DNA from: DATKCN01 sp035513175
GTDB lineage: Bacteria > Chloroflexota > Chloroflexia > Thermomicrobiales > CFX8
Direction: 5' to 3'
DNA: 23,239 bases
Assembly (NCBI GenBank): GCA_035513175.1
Contig: DATKCN010000227.1
Span: forward strand, 1 to 23,239
Shown piece by piece: positions 15,839 through 23,239 of the stretch. Made by a program: the position numbers and the translations under genes. The notes beneath the pieces are model-generated. The model did not search any database and had not been told where the DNA came from. It saw nothing but the letters and a program-made list of their open reading frames with translations. Within the stretch, counting starts at the first letter, position 1. Every line of letters starts with the position of its first letter.

Positions 15839-16336
15839 TCAGTTCGCTCCAAGCGCGCTGATGTCGGCCATGATGGTGCGAACGAGAATCTCAGTATCGA
15901 GCCAGAGGCAGCGGCGCTCGGCATAAGCGATGTCCAGCCGCAACTGATCAACAGACCCGGTTATCCCCCGTCCGGTGATCTGCCATAGCCCGCTAAGGTC
16001 GGGCGCCACATCGAGTCGCTCCGTCTGCCACTGGGTGGAGGTATTGGCCCCAAACGATGTCGGTCTGGGCCCGACGAGGAACATCTCGCCGCGCACGATG
16101 TTCCAGATTTGTGGCAATTCGTCGAGGCTGGTCTTGCGCAACACGTGACCAACGCTGGTCACTCGTGGATCATGGGTGATCTTGAAGTCCGGCCGACCCA
16201 GCTCGTTCAGATGCGCCAGCTCGCGCTTGAGCTCCTCGGCGTTAGAAACGATCGAGCGGATCTTGTACATGCTGAACCGTCGCCCCCCTCGTTCGGTGCG
16301 GGGAAGTGTGAACGTCACCGCGCCTTGGTCGAGACT
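15839..16336 (-). pseudogene. truncated polyprenyl-phosphate sugar transferase (WbaP/PglC family)
   Basis: The frame encodes the catalytic part of a bacterial sugar transferase, the enzyme that starts glycan assembly by moving a sugar phosphate to undecaprenyl phosphate. Recognisable are GGRRFSMYKIRS, FKITHDPRVTSVG, the catalytic DE pair in TSLDELPQIWN, VGPRP, SGLWQITGRG and the C-terminal LWLDTEILVRTI. What is missing is the N-terminus: the membrane helix and KR-x-x-D region should precede LDQGAV (about 16336), but upstream sequence in all minus frames is unrelated and non-hydrophobic. A GTG at 16318 with AAGG upstream could start a product of about 159 residues, but without the membrane anchor activity is doubtful. 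No other glycan genes are nearby, so this looks like a relic. Confidence 0.72.
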
Positions 16337-16603
16337 CGCGCGGCAGACTACTATGGCGTGCGGCCCGTTTGCTTGCGGCTGACCCGACCTCCCGTGGCGC
16401 GTCCAGGACGAAGCTGGTGGTGAGAATCCTGGTTGGCGAGTCTGCCTTCCGAAGGGTTCTGCGCCGGATCCGCCCGCGGTAGAGGGGAGACGCTGACTAT
16501 CACAGCACGTGTGACACACGGCAGGAAATGCCCAGCTCGCGCCATCCAGATCTCGATGCGCGCGGGCGCTGAACGGGGCACTGGCGGGCGTGATCAAGGC
16601 GCC

Positions 16604-16870
16604 TCACGCGTGATGTCGGGCGCGGGGCGCAAGGTAGATGCGCACGCCGTTGCGCACCAGCCGGTTGAGCATGGCCAGGCGGGTTTCCATGCCCAGCCGA
16701 CCAAACGTCGGGAGTATCTGGACGCCGTGCATCTCACCTTTGGCGACAATCCATTCGCGGAACTGGCGGTCACTCATCCGACGCACGGTGATGTTCTCGG
16801 TATCGCTGCCGTCGTCGCGTGGCACGACGACGAACAGATAATCCAGGTCTTCCTCAGTGAGCAACTGCAT
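16604..16870 (-). CDS. hypothetical protein, 88 residues
   Basis: I do not recognise the family. The protein is soluble and charged, with an acidic start (EEDLD), a beta-like segment YLFVVVP, and a C-terminal half that reads as one amphipathic helix plus a strand (METRLAMLNRLVRNGVRIYL). There are no cysteines, signal peptide or membrane segment. It is supported as a gene by GGGAGA 5 nt before the ATG at 16870 and by a TATACT box on the minus strand (16925-16930) about 55 nt upstream. The frame continues to 16951, but there is no ribosome site there. Confidence 0.55.
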   Translation of the reverse strand: MQLLTEEDLDYLFVVVPRDDGSDTENITVRRMSDRQFREWIVAKGEMHGVQILPTFGRLGMETRLAMLNRLVRNGVRIYLAPRARHHA

Positions 16871-17015
16871 CAGTTCTCCCGACAGACACCCGGTACGATC
16901 TCGCGGTGAACGCGACGGTACAGTAGTATAGCGATGCGCGCGAATTGACACGCCAAGTTCGGCAGGGAACGGCGCACGGTCGCGAGGCCGATTTCCGGGT
17001 GAACAGGCAGAATGA

Positions 17016-18557
17016 ATGATTATGATTGGTGGATTTCGCCCAGTTCAGGCGACATGGTCGCCAGGCTCACCGTTTCACCGACATGTGAAGATCGTTGCCA
17101 CTCTTGGTCCCTCGGTGGCGCAGCACGACAGCCTCGGGGCGATCGTTGACGCCGGGGTCGACGTCGTTCGGATCAACGCGGCGCACGGCACGTCCGACAG
17201 CCGCGCAGAGCTGGTTGAGACGGTGCGAGCCGTTGCCGCTGAGCGACAGCGCAATATCCCGATACTGCTAGACCTGCAGGGACTCAAGATCCGCACCGGA
17301 CCGCTGCCCGACAGTGAACCAGCCATGCTGGCGCGCGGCTCAAGGATTCGGGTCTATCCTCGACCAGTCGCGACAACACTGGAGCAGATTGGCGTCACGT
17401 ACAGCGATTTACTTTCGGTGATCGAGCCGGGCTCACGGCTGCTCCTGGCCGACGGTCTGATCGAACTGGCGGTCGAAGAGGTCAACAGCGACTGCGCCGT
17501 CTGTTCGATCGGCAGGGGTGGCCCACTCGCCAGCCGTCAAGGAGTGACGTTACCGAACGTGGTGCTGCAGGACGCTACGCTGACTGGGAACGATCTCGTG
17601 GACATCGAGTTCGCGGCCATGCATGGCGTCGAACTGCTGGGCATCTCGTTTCTCAGCAGCGCGGCCGACATCGAGACCGCGCGGGCGGTGGCGCGGGGCT
17701 TCGGCGCGCGGCCCGGCATCGTGGCTAAGATCGAACGGCCCGCGGCGCTGGCACAGATTGAGTCAATCGCCGACGCCGCGGACGCGGTCATGGTTGCTCG
17801 CGGCGACCTTGGCGTGCAATTGCCGGCCGAGCAAGTGCCGCGGGCCCAGAAAGAGATTATCTCCGTCTGCAACCGGCTAGGAACGCCGGTCATCACCGCA
17901 ACGCAGATGCTCGAGTCGATGATCATGCAGTCAGTGCCCACGCGAGCGGAGACCAGCGACGTGGCGAACGCGGTACTGGATGGGACGGACGCCGTCATGC
18001 TAAGCGCCGAGACGGCAACCGGACGTCATCCGGTCGCAGCGGTCGAAATGATGACCCGCATTATTCGCGAAACTGAACGGGATGGCCCGATCCGGCCCGC
18101 CGTCGTGCGCGATGTCTCTCCAACCAACGACCCCGAGCAGGTCATCTCAGACGCGCTTGGCAGAGCAACGCGAGCAATGACTGACGCGGCGCCGATCGAC
18201 TTCATCATCGTGTTCACGCTGAGTGGCTCCAGCGCGCGCCTGATCGCGAAGGGCCGTCCACGAGCGCCGATCATCGCGATAACCACCGATCCTGTCGTGG
18301 CGCGGCAGCTGTCGCTCGTGTGGGGGGTGCGGGCGCTCGTGTCGCCCCTCATTGACGATGTCGAGGAGCTGTTCCGCACCACGTCCGCGCTGGTTGTAGA
18401 AGCGGGACTCGTGCCTGAAGGCTCGGAGGTGCTGTTCGTTGGAAGCATCCCGATTTACCGTGTCAGTGGCCGAACCAACCTGTTGCACGTTCGAAAGATC
18501 GAGACAGCCCGGCACGACGGCGGCGTCACGGTCGCTGCCGGGGAATCGGTCGGATGA
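17016..18557 (+). CDS. pyk: pyruvate kinase
   Basis: A 513-residue cytoplasmic enzyme converting phosphoenolpyruvate and ADP to pyruvate and ATP. Motifs appear in order: KIVATLGP (25-32), RINAAHG (52-58), DLQGLKIRTG (86-95), KIERPAAL in the active-site strand, VMVARGDLGVQLP, TATQMLESMI and the DAVMLSAETATG block, then a full C-terminal allosteric domain with GSSARLIAKGRP. K91 occupies the position that is Glu in potassium-dependent enzymes, so potassium independence is expected. The usual Ser of NFSHG, a potassium ligand, is Ala here, which agrees. The ATG at 17016 has a weak ribosome site and a second ATG follows two codons later. It lies upstream of the cyanophycin cluster on the same strand. 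Confidence 0.95.
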   Translation: MIMIGGFRPVQATWSPGSPFHRHVKIVATLGPSVAQHDSLGAIVDAGVDVVRINAAHGTSDSRAELVETVRAVAAERQRNIPILLDLQGLKIRTGPLPDSEPAMLARGSRIRVYPRPVATTLEQIGVTYSDLLSVIEPGSRLLLADGLIELAVEEVNSDCAVCSIGRGGPLASRQGVTLPNVVLQDATLTGNDLVDIEFAAMHGVELLGISFLSSAADIETARAVARGFGARPGIVAKIERPAALAQIESIADAADAVMVARGDLGVQLPAEQVPRAQKEIISVCNRLGTPVITATQMLESMIMQSVPTRAETSDVANAVLDGTDAVMLSAETATGRHPVAAVEMMTRIIRETERDGPIRPAVVRDVSPTNDPEQVISDALGRATRAMTDAAPIDFIIVFTLSGSSARLIAKGRPRAPIIAITTDPVVARQLSLVWGVRALVSPLIDDVEELFRTTSALVVEAGLVPEGSEVLFVGSIPIYRVSGRTNLLHVRKIETARHDGGVTVAAGESVG

Positions 18558-18629
18558 CTCGACGGCGCCAACCGTTACGGAGGCGTTGTCCCGCTGGTTC
18601 GGGCGTGGCAGATGGAAACGGAGGGCGGG

Positions 18630-20246
18630 TTGGAGCTGACCGAGATTCGCGACCTCGATGGTCCAAACCTGTTCGCGCCCCATCCGGTCATCAAGCTGGG
18701 CTTGACGCTGGCGCCTGGCGAGCGCATGTCCGATGACGCCCTGCGCGCCGCTCACCGAGCGCTCAGCGTGGAATTGCCGTCGAGTCCGCTCGACGCGCTG
18801 CCTACGGTGATCGGCGCATTGCATGAAGCGGTTGGTCTGACACCCCCTGAGGTTGGGCTTCGATGGCTGGACACGCCGGGGCACGTCGCGGTGAGCTTCG
18901 AGTGGTTGTGGCGCGAGTCATCTCTGGCGATCGCGCAAAGCGCCTGGGATTTTCTGTCGGGGGCCGGGACTGCCACTGGCATCACGGTGGCGCGCGACGC
19001 GCTTGAGCGCGACCGAGCGTCTGGAAATCAGCCAATCTGGGTGCGGGACGATCAGCGCCGAGTTCCCGCGGTCGGCATCACGGGCACGAATGGCAAGACA
19101 ACGACGACGCGGCTGCTCGCGCACATGCTGCGCGAGACGGGAAAGCACGTTGGTTGGTCCAGCTCAAGCGGCGTGTACATCGATGGCGAGCAAGTAATCG
19201 AGGGCGACTATACCGGGCCGACCGGCGCCCGGCGCGTTCTGGAGGATCCGACAATCGAAGTGGCGGTGCTCGAAACCGCGCGTGGTGGAATCCTGCTGCG
19301 TGGACTGGCCTATGAATCAAACGACGTTGGCGTGTTTCTCAACGTTTCCGCCGATCATCTCGACATGCAGGGGGTGGAGACGATTGACACGCTGGCGGAA
19401 GTCAAGGGCGTGGTGGTGCGAGTCACGCGTCCGTCCGGCGTGGCGGTGCTCAACGCTGACGACCCGCTCGTGCTGGCGCAGCGGCAACGGGTGGCGGCAG
19501 AGCACCTGCTGTTCGGAGTCAGGCCCGACAACCACGAACTGCAGACGCACATCAGCTCCGGTGGCCGCGCGATCGTTGGTGACGGCGGCGCAATCGCGCT
19601 CGTATCAGACGGCAACGCAACGACGATCGCGGCGCTGGCCGATGTTCCGCTGACGTTCGGCGGCGCCGCGGCGCACATGGTCGAGAACGCGCTCGCAGCG
19701 GCCGGCGCAGCCGTGGGTCTCGGACTGTCGATTGAGGAGATAGCCCACGGGCTCCAGACGTTCCGATCGGATCTTCGATCGAACGCGGGGCGTCTGAACG
19801 TGTTTCGGCTGGACGGCAGGCTGGTCGTCGTTGACTACGCGCACAACGAGAGCGGGCTCGAGGCGCTGCTGAGCTTCACACGGAGGCTGATGGCGGGACA
19901 CGGAAAGCTTGCGGTAATTCTCGGGACAGCTGGAGACCGGCAGGACGGCGTGCTCTCCGGTCTCGGCGTTATCGCCGTTCGAGGCGCCGACGTGATTCTG
20001 ATTAAGGAGAATCCGAAGTATCTGCGGGGGCGGCCGCTAGGCGAACAGACGGACATTATCCGAGCGGCTATCGAGGCCAGGGGAGGCCGTGACCGAATCG
20101 CCGGCACGTATCCAGGCGAACTCGATGCCTTCGTCGCCTCGTTGGAGCTCACAGACGATGGTGACGCGATCGCGGTCATGTGTGTCGAAGATCAGCTGGC
20201 GGTGTACCGCGAGCTGCGCCACCGTGGAGCGGAGGAATGGGGGTGA
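18630..20246 (+). CDS. CphA-like Mur ligase lacking the ATP-grasp domain
   Basis: A 538-residue protein resembling cyanophycin synthetase with its middle removed. The N-terminus (EIRDLDGPN, then a segment ending HVAVSFEWLW) matches the CphA N-domain. The Mur-ligase domain follows directly, with P-loop GITGTNGKTTTT (about residues 149-160 from this start), the CphA-specific ETARGGILLRGL, LNVSADHLDMQG, LNADDPLV and a C-terminal domain with VVDYAHNESG. The ATP-grasp domain that adds Asp in CphA is absent. By family, the Mur domain would join an amino acid to a side-chain carboxyl using ATP; the substrate is inferred, not seen. The TTG at 18630 has GGAGG 5 nt upstream; an ATG at 18612 has none. 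The stop overlaps the next gene by 4 nt. Confidence 0.85.
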   Translation: MELTEIRDLDGPNLFAPHPVIKLGLTLAPGERMSDDALRAAHRALSVELPSSPLDALPTVIGALHEAVGLTPPEVGLRWLDTPGHVAVSFEWLWRESSLAIAQSAWDFLSGAGTATGITVARDALERDRASGNQPIWVRDDQRRVPAVGITGTNGKTTTTRLLAHMLRETGKHVGWSSSSGVYIDGEQVIEGDYTGPTGARRVLEDPTIEVAVLETARGGILLRGLAYESNDVGVFLNVSADHLDMQGVETIDTLAEVKGVVVRVTRPSGVAVLNADDPLVLAQRQRVAAEHLLFGVRPDNHELQTHISSGGRAIVGDGGAIALVSDGNATTIAALADVPLTFGGAAAHMVENALAAAGAAVGLGLSIEEIAHGLQTFRSDLRSNAGRLNVFRLDGRLVVVDYAHNESGLEALLSFTRRLMAGHGKLAVILGTAGDRQDGVLSGLGVIAVRGADVILIKENPKYLRGRPLGEQTDIIRAAIEARGGRDRIAGTYPGELDAFVASLELTDDGDAIAVMCVEDQLAVYRELRHRGAEEWG

Positions 20247-20767
20247 TCGAATTCGATCCGTCTGCTCCGATCGTCAACGACGGCGCGGTGGACCACTGGT
20301 GCTTCGGCTGCGGAAATCTCAATGAGAGTGGCTTGAAGCTGCGCTTCCGCGCGCATGCAGCGCATTCCGTCTGGGCGGAGCTGACGCCGTCACGTGCCCA
20401 CGAGGGCTACCTGGGCATGACACACGGTGGCATCCTGGCGACGATGCTGGACGAAGCGATGAGCTGGGCTATCACGCACGCGGGGGACATTGGCGTCACG
20501 ACCCGGATGTCGCTGACGTTTCGCCAGCCTGCCCGCGTCGGCGAGCCGCTGCGAGTGGTTGGCGAGGTGGCACGAACGCGATCGCGCGCGATCGACGCGC
20601 GCGCGGTGATTCGTCAGATTGCCTCGGGCGAGCTGGTGGCCGAAGCCGACGCCCGCTTCATGCGCGTCTCGCGGGAGCAGGCGGCGGAGTGGCGTAGCGC
20701 GTATGGCGAGCAGATCGAAGGGTCGGCGTTTGGGGACGCGGTGGGACGCAACGCCGGGCAACGTTGA
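20243..20767 (+). CDS. hotdog-fold thioesterase (PaaI family)
   Basis: A 174-residue hotdog protein. The N-terminal CFGCGNLNESGLKLRF block is typical of one PaaI-like subgroup, and the core helix motif is GMTHGGILATMLDEAMSW, which carries the acidic catalytic position. Such proteins hydrolyse small acyl-CoA thioesters. The GTG at 20243 is preferred: GGAGG lies 7 nt upstream and the GTG overlaps the preceding TGA as GTGA. An ATG at 20237 touches the ribosome site and is less likely. Its stop overlaps the next start as TTGA. This tight packing inside a cyanophycin cluster suggests co-expression, but a thioesterase has no known role in cyanophycin turnover. Confidence 0.88.
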   Translation: MIEFDPSAPIVNDGAVDHWCFGCGNLNESGLKLRFRAHAAHSVWAELTPSRAHEGYLGMTHGGILATMLDEAMSWAITHAGDIGVTTRMSLTFRQPARVGEPLRVVGEVARTRSRAIDARAVIRQIASGELVAEADARFMRVSREQAAEWRSAYGEQIEGSAFGDAVGRNAGQR

Positions 20768-21642
20768 ACCCGGAGCGGCGCGTTCCGTATATTCTCGTGT
20801 GGGCGGCAGAACGCGCGCGAGCAGTATTGGTGGTTGACTTGGCACAGTCATCTCGCGGCCCACTACTGGCAATCGGTGGCGCCGAGGACAAGTTCCGGGA
20901 TCGAGCGATCCTGCGGCGGTTCACGGAGCTGGCGGGCGGGGATGACGCGCGCATCGCCATCATTCCGACGGCGTCGGTTATCGATGACGCTGGACAACGA
21001 TACAAAGCTATTTTTCTGGAGCTGGGCGCGACGTCGGCAGAGGTGCTGTACGTCGGGCGCCGTGAGGACGCGAACACGGACGAGCTGGTGGAGCTGGTCG
21101 AGCACAGCACGGGCATCTTTATCACCGGCGGCAACCAGATTCGTGTTGCCAGCATCCTCGGGGGAACACGGGTCGGGAACGCGGTAATCCGTTGTCATCG
21201 GGCGGGCGTGCCTGTCGGCGGCACAAGCGCCGGCGCCTCGGTGATGAGCACGGTGATGGTGGCAGGTGGACGCAGCGGGGCGACACCGCGCACACACACC
21301 GCGCAGATGTCCCCGGGACTTGGGCTGATCGACAACGTGATCATCGATCAACACTTTCGCGAGAGGGACAGGGTTGGCCGCCTCGTGACGATGGTAAGCC
21401 ACAATCCGGGCTTGCTCGGCCTCGGAATCGACGAGGACACTGCGGCGCTGATCTGGCCGCATGGGACGCTCGACGTGATCGGGCGCGGCTCGGTTCTAAT
21501 CGTCGACGGCGCCGAGATGCGAAGTGACATTCACTCCGCGCGCGGAAAGCGCCCGCTGACGATCGCGAATGTGATAATGCACTTCGTCGCGGACGGGGGC
21601 AAATTCGATCTCGACGGGCGCAAGGTCCTCTGCATGAAGTAA
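20764..21642 (+). CDS. cphB: cyanophycinase
   Basis: A serine peptidase of family S51 that cuts cyanophycin, the Asp-Arg storage polymer, into beta-Asp-Arg dipeptides in the cytoplasm. Visible hallmarks are AIGGAEDK (36-43), FITGGNQ (119-125), the nucleophile Ser155 in GGTSAGAS, and DQHFRERDRVGRL (195-207) with the family His. The TTG at 20764 overlaps the preceding TGA and gives 292 residues, but its first 30 residues are unlike the family and no ribosome site is seen, so a start nearer 20840 is possible. No cyanase-like or isoaspartyl dipeptidase gene is in view to finish dipeptide breakdown. It lies 95 nt before cphA, so synthesis and breakdown genes are side by side. Confidence 0.93.
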   Translation: MNPERRVPYILVWAAERARAVLVVDLAQSSRGPLLAIGGAEDKFRDRAILRRFTELAGGDDARIAIIPTASVIDDAGQRYKAIFLELGATSAEVLYVGRREDANTDELVELVEHSTGIFITGGNQIRVASILGGTRVGNAVIRCHRAGVPVGGTSAGASVMSTVMVAGGRSGATPRTHTAQMSPGLGLIDNVIIDQHFRERDRVGRLVTMVSHNPGLLGLGIDEDTAALIWPHGTLDVIGRGSVLIVDGAEMRSDIHSARGKRPLTIANVIMHFVADGGKFDLDGRKVLCMK

Positions 21643-21737
21643 CCGGCACGACAACCAGCACGCACGGCGGTGAGGCGCGTCGACTGGAGCGCGGCTCGAC
21701 CGGCGCATCGCATGTCACAGCGGGGAAGGAATGCAGG

Positions 21738-23239
21738 ATGGCGATGAAGATTCTGGACACCCGGGTATATCGAGGTCCGAATGTCTGGGCGCGCGTGCCG
21801 GCAATTCTGCTGAAGGTCGACATCGGCGAGCTGGAAGACCGTCCGTCGAACACAATACCCGGCTTCAACGACGAGTTGATCGCGTTGATGCCGTCGCTCT
21901 ACGATCACTACTGCTCGCTCGGCCGCCCCGGCGGGTTCTGTGAGCGGATGCGCGAGGGGACATGGATGGGCCACGTGCTCGAACACGTGGCGTTGGAGCT
22001 TCAGACGCTCGCGGGATCTGAAGGCACGCGCGGGCTGACGCGTTCCACCGACGCGCGTGGCGTCTACAACGTGGTTTATCAATACCAATCTCCGGACCTG
22101 GGGCTGGCGGCGGGCGAAGCGGGAGTGCGCCTGCTCAACTGGCTTGTCTACAAGGAGGATGCGGATTACTCCTATACCGAGGCGCTGGAGCGCATCATCC
22201 GCGTGGCGGAGCGTCTGGCGTATGGACCGAGCACGAAAGCGCTGGTGGACGAAGCGGAGCGCCGGGGAATACCTGTCATCCGACTCGATCCCCGCCGCTC
22301 GCTCGTGCAGATGGGCTATGGCGTGTACCAGAAGCGGGTGTGGGCCACTGTGACATCCGAGACGAGCAACATCGCAGTCGATCTGGCCAGCGACAAGCGC
22401 CTGACGAATCAGCTGCTGCAAGGGGTCGGCATTCCTGTTCCACGGTCAACGACCGTCGACAGCGTGGAAGCCTCGGTAGCGGCCGCCCGCTCGATCGGCT
22501 ATCCGGTCGTGATCAAGCCGCTCGATGGCAATCATGGACGGGGCGTGCAGATTAATCTTGCCAACGACGACGAGGTGCGCGACAGCTTTCCGTCGGCCTA
22601 CGAGGAAAGCCGCGACGGGACCGTCGTCGTGGAGTCGTACATTCGTGGACGCGACTATCGGATTCTGGTTGTCAACGGCAAGCTGGTGGCAGTTGCCGAA
22701 CGCGTTCCGGCGCATGTGGTAGGCGACGGCGCGCGTACGGTCAGCGAGTTGATCGATATAACAAATAGCGACCCTCGTCGCGGAATCGGTCACGAAAAGG
22801 TGCTGACGCGCATAATCGTGGACGAGTCGGTTCTCGACCTGCTGACAAAGAGCGGTCTCTCGCTCGACGCGGTCCCCGAGGAGGGAGCGTTTGTCCAGTT
22901 GCGGTTGACGGGCAACATGTCGACGGGGGGCATATCGATCGACCGGACGGACGAGATTCATCCGGACAATGTGGAGATCGCCGAGCAGGCGGCTCAGGTG
23001 ATCGGGCTGGACGTGGCAGGGATTGACTTCATCGTCGACGACATCACGGAACCGGTGAAGGATCAAGGCGGCGCCATTTGCGAGGTGAATGCCGGCCCTG
23101 GCTTTCGCATGCACACGCATCCAACCGAGGGTCACCCGCGTGATGTGGCGCGGCCGGTGCTCGACATTCTGTTCCCGAGGGGAGCGCCCGCGCGTATCCC
23201 GATCGTCGCGGTGACCGGCACCAACGGTAAGACGACGAC
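21738..23239 (+). CDS. cphA: cyanophycin synthetase, 5' part (cut by window end)
   Basis: The first 500 residues of an enzyme that usually has about 870-900. It extends the polymer in two ATP-dependent steps: Asp is added to the backbone by the ATP-grasp domain and Arg to the Asp side chain by the Mur-ligase domain. Seen here are the N-domain (VYRGPNVW at the start, then GHVLEHVALELQ), the ATP-grasp domain from about residue 217 (SDKRLTNQ, YPVVIKPLDGNHGRGV, metal-binding EVNAGPGFRMH) and the beginning of the Mur domain with P-loop GTNGKTT at 494-500, where the window ends. The ATG at 21738 has GGAAGGA 7 nt upstream; ATGs at 21731 (other frame) and 21744 are less suitable. No lesion is visible. 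Confidence 0.95.
   Translation, partial: MAMKILDTRVYRGPNVWARVPAILLKVDIGELEDRPSNTIPGFNDELIALMPSLYDHYCSLGRPGGFCERMREGTWMGHVLEHVALELQTLAGSEGTRGLTRSTDARGVYNVVYQYQSPDLGLAAGEAGVRLLNWLVYKEDADYSYTEALERIIRVAERLAYGPSTKALVDEAERRGIPVIRLDPRRSLVQMGYGVYQKRVWATVTSETSNIAVDLASDKRLTNQLLQGVGIPVPRSTTVDSVEASVAAARSIGYPVVIKPLDGNHGRGVQINLANDDEVRDSFPSAYEESRDGTVVVESYIRGRDYRILVVNGKLVAVAERVPAHVVGDGARTVSELIDITNSDPRRGIGHEKVLTRIIVDESVLDLLTKSGLSLDAVPEEGAFVQLRLTGNMSTGGISIDRTDEIHPDNVEIAEQAAQVIGLDVAGIDFIVDDITEPVKDQGGAICEVNAGPGFRMHTHPTEGHPRDVARPVLDILFPRGAPARIPIVAVTGTNGKTT

Noticed and set aside
16433..16909. 158-codon plus-strand frame across the sugar-transferase and unknown-gene gap
   Set aside because: It has no family-like sequence and runs antisense to the 88-residue gene, which has a good ribosome site.
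16945..16950. TTGACA upstream of pyruvate kinase
   Set aside because: The sequence 17 nt downstream is AACGGC, not a credible -10.
20574..20612. Dense GCGATCGC and CGCGCG palindromes inside the thioesterase gene
   Set aside because: They encode ordinary Arg, Ala and Ile codons in a GC-rich gene and show no regular spacing or repetition elsewhere.

Overview
The window is high-GC bacterial DNA. A Chloroflexota of the Thermomicrobia/Sphaerobacter type fits best: a Tat-type lipoprotein with a Thr/Pro/Ser linker, many GTG and TTG starts, and Rieske, FAD and peptide-type ABC genes beside a heterotrophic cyanophycin locus. No rRNA or complete marker gene confirms this, so the taxonomy is inference. 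No CRISPR array, insertion sequence or phage gene was seen.

Positions 1-44 are the 3' half of a tRNA-Lys(CTT). Positions 261-9875 hold seven genes on the minus strand with gaps of about 45-155 nt, read as one operon from 9875 down to 261: Rieske oxygenase B, FAD oxidoreductase 2, FAD oxidoreductase 1, Rieske oxygenase A, a folate-dependent aminomethyltransferase-like protein, an M24 creatinase/ectoine-hydrolase-like protein and a histone-deacetylase-like amidohydrolase. A divergent TetR gene (9972-10520) and a 24-bp palindrome at 9927-9950 lie at its head. Downstream on the plus strand are a peptide-family ABC binding lipoprotein and two permeases (10828-14505), with no ATPase gene in the window. 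The likely logic is uptake of a small amine or amide, oxidative N-demethylation by the Rieske and FAD enzymes, capture of the one-carbon unit on tetrahydrofolate, then amide or guanidine hydrolysis and deacetylation. The substrate is unknown; betaine-like or ectoine-like solutes are the leading guesses.

Positions 14506-16870 are a loose stretch of small or damaged genes: a zinc-ribbon-like ORF without a normal start, a BrxC/YtxJ-type thioredoxin-like protein, a 97-residue stand-alone histidine-kinase dimerisation domain, an N-terminally truncated sugar transferase and an 88-residue unknown.

Positions 17016-23239 (plus strand) hold pyruvate kinase followed by a compact cyanophycin cluster: a CphA-like Mur ligase that lacks the ATP-grasp domain, a hotdog thioesterase, cyanophycinase (cphB) and cyanophycin synthetase (cphA, cut by the window edge in its Mur-ligase P-loop). 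The first three cyanophycin-cluster genes overlap by 4 nt at each junction (GTGA, TTGA), which suggests translational coupling.
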